In this document: piece by piece, positions 6,598 through 8,916 of the stretch
Layout: the number at the start of each line of letters is the position of its first letter
Numbering within the stretch: the first letter of the stretch is position 1
Position numbers and translations under genes: made by a program
Notes under the pieces: model-generated
Databases searched by the model: none
Seen by the model: only the letters and a program-made list of their open reading frames with translations
Told to the model about the DNA's origin: nothing
Origin: Chloroflexi bacterium RBG_13_51_52
GTDB lineage: Bacteria; Chloroflexota; Dehalococcoidia; Dehalococcoidales; RBG-16-60-22
Assembly (NCBI GenBank): GCA_001796525.1
Contig: MGMT01000015.1
Location: 1-8,916 of the forward strand
DNA: 8,916 nucleotides
Direction of reading: 5' to 3'

Positions 6598-6909
6598 GTG
6601 GAAATCGGGCTAACGCATTATCTGGTGCTTTCGGCGGTGCTGTTCTGCATCGGGCTTTTCGGCGCGCTGACCCGGCGCAACGCCGTAATCATCCTGATGT
6701 GTATCGAACTGATGCTAAACGCCGTGAACATCAGCCTGATAGCGTTTTCCAGTTATGTTGTCCCGCAGTTGCTCACCGGGCAGGTCTTTGCCATCTTCGT
6801 AATGGTAGTAGCGGCCGCCGAAGTAGCGGTAGGCCTGGCAATAGTACTGGCGATTTTCCGTCATTTTTCCAATATCGATACCAATGATATCAACCTGCTA
6901 AGGTGGTAA
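6598..6909 (+). CDS. nuoK: Complex I subunit NuoK (ND4L homologue)
   Basis: NuoK is a three-helix membrane subunit that passes protons or charge between the quinone cavity and the antiporter subunits. It has 103 residues, the normal length. Both essential membrane glutamates are kept: E37 in MCIELMLNAVN and E75 in VVAAAEVAVGLA (E36 and E72 in E. coli). The GTG start at 6598 lies three bases after the nuoJ stop and has AGGGAGA (6583-6589) 8 bases upstream. Unlike most junctions in this operon, it is followed by a gap (36 bases), then by two small genes that are not standard nuo subunits. Confidence 0.95.
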   Translation: MEIGLTHYLVLSAVLFCIGLFGALTRRNAVIILMCIELMLNAVNISLIAFSSYVVPQLLTGQVFAIFVMVVAAAEVAVGLAIVLAIFRHFSNIDTNDINLLRW

Positions 6910-6930
6910 GCATTATAGAAAGGGAATAAA

Positions 6931-6937
6931 AGGGAGA
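6931..6937 (+). promoter_or_regulatory. Strong ribosome binding site for the 48-residue gene
   Basis: AGGGAGA lies 8 bases before ATG 6946, a near-ideal spacing. It is the main reason to call the short frame a real gene. Confidence 0.65.
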
Positions 6938-6945
6938 GAAAGATA

Positions 6946-7092
6946 ATGAAGGCTTCAGGTAGTTTTATGGGCGCTTTCTGGTTTGCCGGCTGGCTTTTCA
7001 CCATTGCCTTTGCGGATTTGAACTGGTGGAGGGCTATCCTGAGCATCGTGGTCTGGCCCTTCTATCTGGGCGACGCCGTATTAGCCATGTAA
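6946..7092 (+). CDS. Small Trp-rich membrane protein of unknown function (48 residues)
   Basis: I do not recognise this family. The frame runs from ATG to TAA and gives 48 residues with two hydrophobic segments, about 8-25 and 30-47, separated by a short D-L-N-W-W-R turn, so it is probably a membrane hairpin. It has five tryptophans (W12, W16, W27, W28, W37) and a WPFYLGD motif near the end. A strong ribosome site (AGGGAGA) stands 8 bases upstream, and the gene lies between nuoK and nuoL on the same strand. It could be a small accessory or assembly subunit of the membrane arm, but only position and hydrophobicity support that. Confidence 0.7.
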   Translation: MKASGSFMGAFWFAGWLFTIAFADLNWWRAILSIVVWPFYLGDAVLAM

Positions 7093-7109
7093 GCCCTAAC
7101 AAACCTGAC

Positions 7110-7113
7110 GGAG
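7110..7113 (+). promoter_or_regulatory. Ribosome binding site that fixes the DUF2007-like start
   Basis: GGAG lies 8 bases before ATG 7122. The frame is open further upstream to about 7026, but that part overlaps the 48-residue gene and has no such site close by. Confidence 0.6.
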
Positions 7114-7121
7114 ATAATCGT

Positions 7122-7316
7122 ATGTGGGTCGAAGTTAAAAAAGCGCAAACTCTTACCATCGCGGAGATGTGGAAGGAATGCTTCGAGGGTGAAGGCATTC
7201 CCACCCGCATTATACCGCAGGAAGGCCTGCCGATAGGACAGGAGTTAGCCGCTTATTCAATACTGGTGCCGCAGGATAAAGAGCACGTAATTAAGGACAT
7301 TTTAAGGAAGCTATGA
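7122..7316 (+). CDS. DUF2007-like small soluble protein (64 residues)
   Basis: The product has 64 residues and no membrane helix. Its pattern (a beta strand, a helix rich in charged residues ending in EGEGIPTRI, a loop with two glycines, a second strand SILVPQDKE, then a helix ending in ILRKL) fits the DUF2007 type of ferredoxin-like small domains, once named putative signal-transducing proteins. The match is from memory of the family shape, so it is tentative. ATG 7122 is backed by GGAG 8 bases upstream, and the stop overlaps the nuoL start by four bases (ATGA), which suggests coupled translation with nuoL. A role in regulating or assembling complex I is a guess from position. Confidence 0.75.
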   Translation: MWVEVKKAQTLTIAEMWKECFEGEGIPTRIIPQEGLPIGQELAAYSILVPQDKEHVIKDILRKL

Positions 7317-8916
7317 TACCTTATCAGTTAATCTGGCTGATTATGCTGCTGCCGTTGTTCGCCTTTATCATCAACGGACTGCTGATAAGGCCATTCGTTA
7401 GACCTAAGTCGAGAGTTTATGGCTATATCACCATTGCGGCAATAGCTGCCTCGGCGGTATTTTCCATATGGTCGCTGATATCAGTGATGTCAGCCACCCA
7501 CCACGAAATTGCCGTTCCCGACGTCAACTGGATAGTTATCGGTAACTTTAATTTCCATGTAGGCATCATCATGGACCAGCTTGCGGCCGTCATGGCGGTG
7601 GTGGTCTCCGTGGTCAGCCTGATGGTGCAGATATACTCACTGGGCTACATGGAGCATGATGAGGCAGGTTATTACCGCTACTATACTTACATGGCGTTGT
7701 TCACTTTCTCCATGCTGGGACTGGTCCTTGCCGATAATCTGCTTTTCACCTTCGTTTTCTGGGAGATGGTCGGGCTTTGCTCATATCTCCTTATCGGTTT
7801 CTGGTATCACAAAACATCAGCGGCGAATGCCGCCAAGAAAGCCTTTATCGTTACCAGAATCGGCGACTTCGGTTTCCTGGCAGGGATTTTAATACTTTAT
7901 TTCACCGGCCATACTTTCGATATTAAAGAACTGCACGGCCTGGCGGTCAGCGGTCTTCTGGGCGGGTCGGCGTTAATGTGGGCCTGCATCGGGCTGTTCG
8001 GCGGGGCGGTCGGCAAGAGCGCCCAGTTCCCGCTGCACGTATGGCTACCGGACGCCATGGAAGGTCCCACCCCGGTTAGCGCCCTCATCCATTCGGCGAC
8101 GATGGTCTGCGCCGGTGTCTTCCTAGTGGCACGCACCATGCCACTCTTTATTTCTTCTCCGGAAGCGATACGAGTGGTGGCGGTAATCGGTGGGTTTACG
8201 GCTATTTTTGCCGCTACGATGGGACTGGTAGCTAACGATATCAAACGCGTGCTGGCGTATTCCACCATCAGCCAGATAGGCTACATGATGCTGGGACTGG
8301 GGGCGGTCGGTATGGCGTTGTCCACTGAAATAAGTCACGGAGCACTCATCCTGCCTAATGACGAGATTATTATTTTAGCTAAAGGAGCGGTGGCGGTGGG
8401 CATGTTCCACCTGTTCACCCATGCCTTCTTCAAGTCGCTCCTCTTTATGGGTGCCGGCAGCGTGAACCACGCCACCGGCACATTCGATATGCGGGAAATG
8501 GGCGGTCTGCGCAAGACGATGCCCTGGACTTATGTTACCTTCCTCATCGGCTCATTGAGCCTGGCGGGCATCTGGCCGCTGGCAGGATTCTGGAGCAAAG
8601 ACGAAATATTAGCCAGCGCGTTGACCAGCCAGCCGGTGCTGTTCTGGCTGGCATTGATAACCGTATTCCTGACCGCATTTTACATGTTCCGCGCCATTTT
8701 CATGACCTTCCACGGCGAGTACCGCGGCGGCGCTAAAGAAGAGGGACACGACTACAGCCATACGCACGAGTCTCCAAGAGTGATGGTGGGACCGCTGGTA
8801 TTCCTGGCACTCCTGGCAATCGGCGTCGGCTGGTGGAATCTCACCGGTGGTTTCAGCAGCTTCATGGGACATGAAACAGAAGCCGCACACGGTGGCATCG
8901 GGGCTTTATTTACCGT
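7313..8916 (+). CDS. nuoL: Complex I subunit NuoL (ND5 homologue), 3' part missing
   Basis: NuoL is the distal antiporter-like proton-pumping subunit of the membrane arm. The frame is open from ATG 7313 to the window edge (534 codons); the C-terminal lateral helix and last membrane helix should lie beyond. The key residues are present: E151 in FWEMVGLCSY (E144 in E. coli), K235 in VGKSAQFPL (K229), the block LPDAMEGPTPVSALIHSATMV, K374 in HAFFKSLLF and K429 in GFWSKDEI (K399). Compared with the standard form, the stretch between ISQIGYMMLGLG and FHLFTHAFFK is about 26 residues longer (roughly residues 334-359). The start overlaps the preceding stop by four bases, with AAGGA (7304-7308) 4 bases upstream. 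nuoM and nuoN probably follow. Confidence 0.95.
   Translation, partial: MIPYQLIWLIMLLPLFAFIINGLLIRPFVRPKSRVYGYITIAAIAASAVFSIWSLISVMSATHHEIAVPDVNWIVIGNFNFHVGIIMDQLAAVMAVVVSVVSLMVQIYSLGYMEHDEAGYYRYYTYMALFTFSMLGLVLADNLLFTFVFWEMVGLCSYLLIGFWYHKTSAANAAKKAFIVTRIGDFGFLAGILILYFTGHTFDIKELHGLAVSGLLGGSALMWACIGLFGGAVGKSAQFPLHVWLPDAMEGPTPVSALIHSATMVCAGVFLVARTMPLFISSPEAIRVVAVIGGFTAIFAATMGLVANDIKRVLAYSTISQIGYMMLGLGAVGMALSTEISHGALILPNDEIIILAKGAVAVGMFHLFTHAFFKSLLFMGAGSVNHATGTFDMREMGGLRKTMPWTYVTFLIGSLSLAGIWPLAGFWSKDEILASALTSQPVLFWLALITVFLTAFYMFRAIFMTFHGEYRGGAKEEGHDYSHTHESPRVMVGPLVFLALLAIGVGWWNLTGGFSSFMGHETEAAHGGIGALFT

Noticed and set aside
7656..7892. A 78-residue plus-strand frame inside nuoL
   Set aside because: It is an out-of-frame shadow of conserved nuoL sequence, without a ribosome site or recognisable features.
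7897..8338. Minus-strand frames opposite nuoL
   Set aside because: These overlap strongly conserved nuoL codons and have low-complexity translations typical of antisense shadows. The same holds for minus-strand frames opposite iorB, the aminotransferase, nuoD, nuoH and nuoI.
8870..8916. Broken or truncated nuoL
   Set aside because: The frame simply runs into the window edge with conserved features intact; nothing shows a mutation.

Overview
The window is one plus-strand run of metabolic and respiratory genes with almost no spare DNA. It most likely comes from an anaerobic bacterium, probably a Chloroflexota member of the Dehalococcoidia type. That assignment is inference: the complex I genes run A-B-C-D-H-I-J-K-L with no nuoE, nuoF or nuoG, an 11-subunit layout known from Dehalococcoides (and from some other bacteria and archaea), and they sit next to an indolepyruvate:ferredoxin oxidoreductase, an enzyme of anaerobes.

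Region 1 (1-1797) is amino-acid catabolism. The window opens in what may be the last codons of iorA. It continues with iorB, the small subunit of indolepyruvate:ferredoxin oxidoreductase, and a fold-type I PLP aminotransferase that overlaps iorB by 23 bases. Together they could turn amino acids into 2-oxoacids, then into acyl-CoA plus reduced ferredoxin.

Region 2 (1798-1930) is the only sizeable intergenic gap. It carries a good extended -10 promoter, a second perfect TATAAT, a 9-base direct repeat with a 20-base period and a 6-base inverted repeat. It is the likely control region of the nuo operon.

Region 3 (1931-8916) is the nuo operon: nuoA, B, C, D, H, I, J, K, two small genes, then nuoL, which runs off the window. 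Most junctions overlap by 1 to 11 bases, suggesting translational coupling. The genes encode the Q-module (B, C, D, I) and the proton-pumping membrane arm (A, H, J, K, L). The NADH-oxidising module is absent here, so the electron donor is unknown; reduced ferredoxin is a reasonable guess, and the neighbouring IOR genes could supply it.

The points most worth a second look are a 48-residue Trp-rich membrane protein and a 64-residue DUF2007-like protein inserted between nuoK and nuoL; the replacement of a normally conserved membrane glutamate of NuoA by leucine; and a roughly 26-residue insertion in NuoL. No RNA genes, mobile elements, CRISPR arrays or clear terminators were seen. I do not see a wholly new multi-gene system; the novelty is in variations on complex I.
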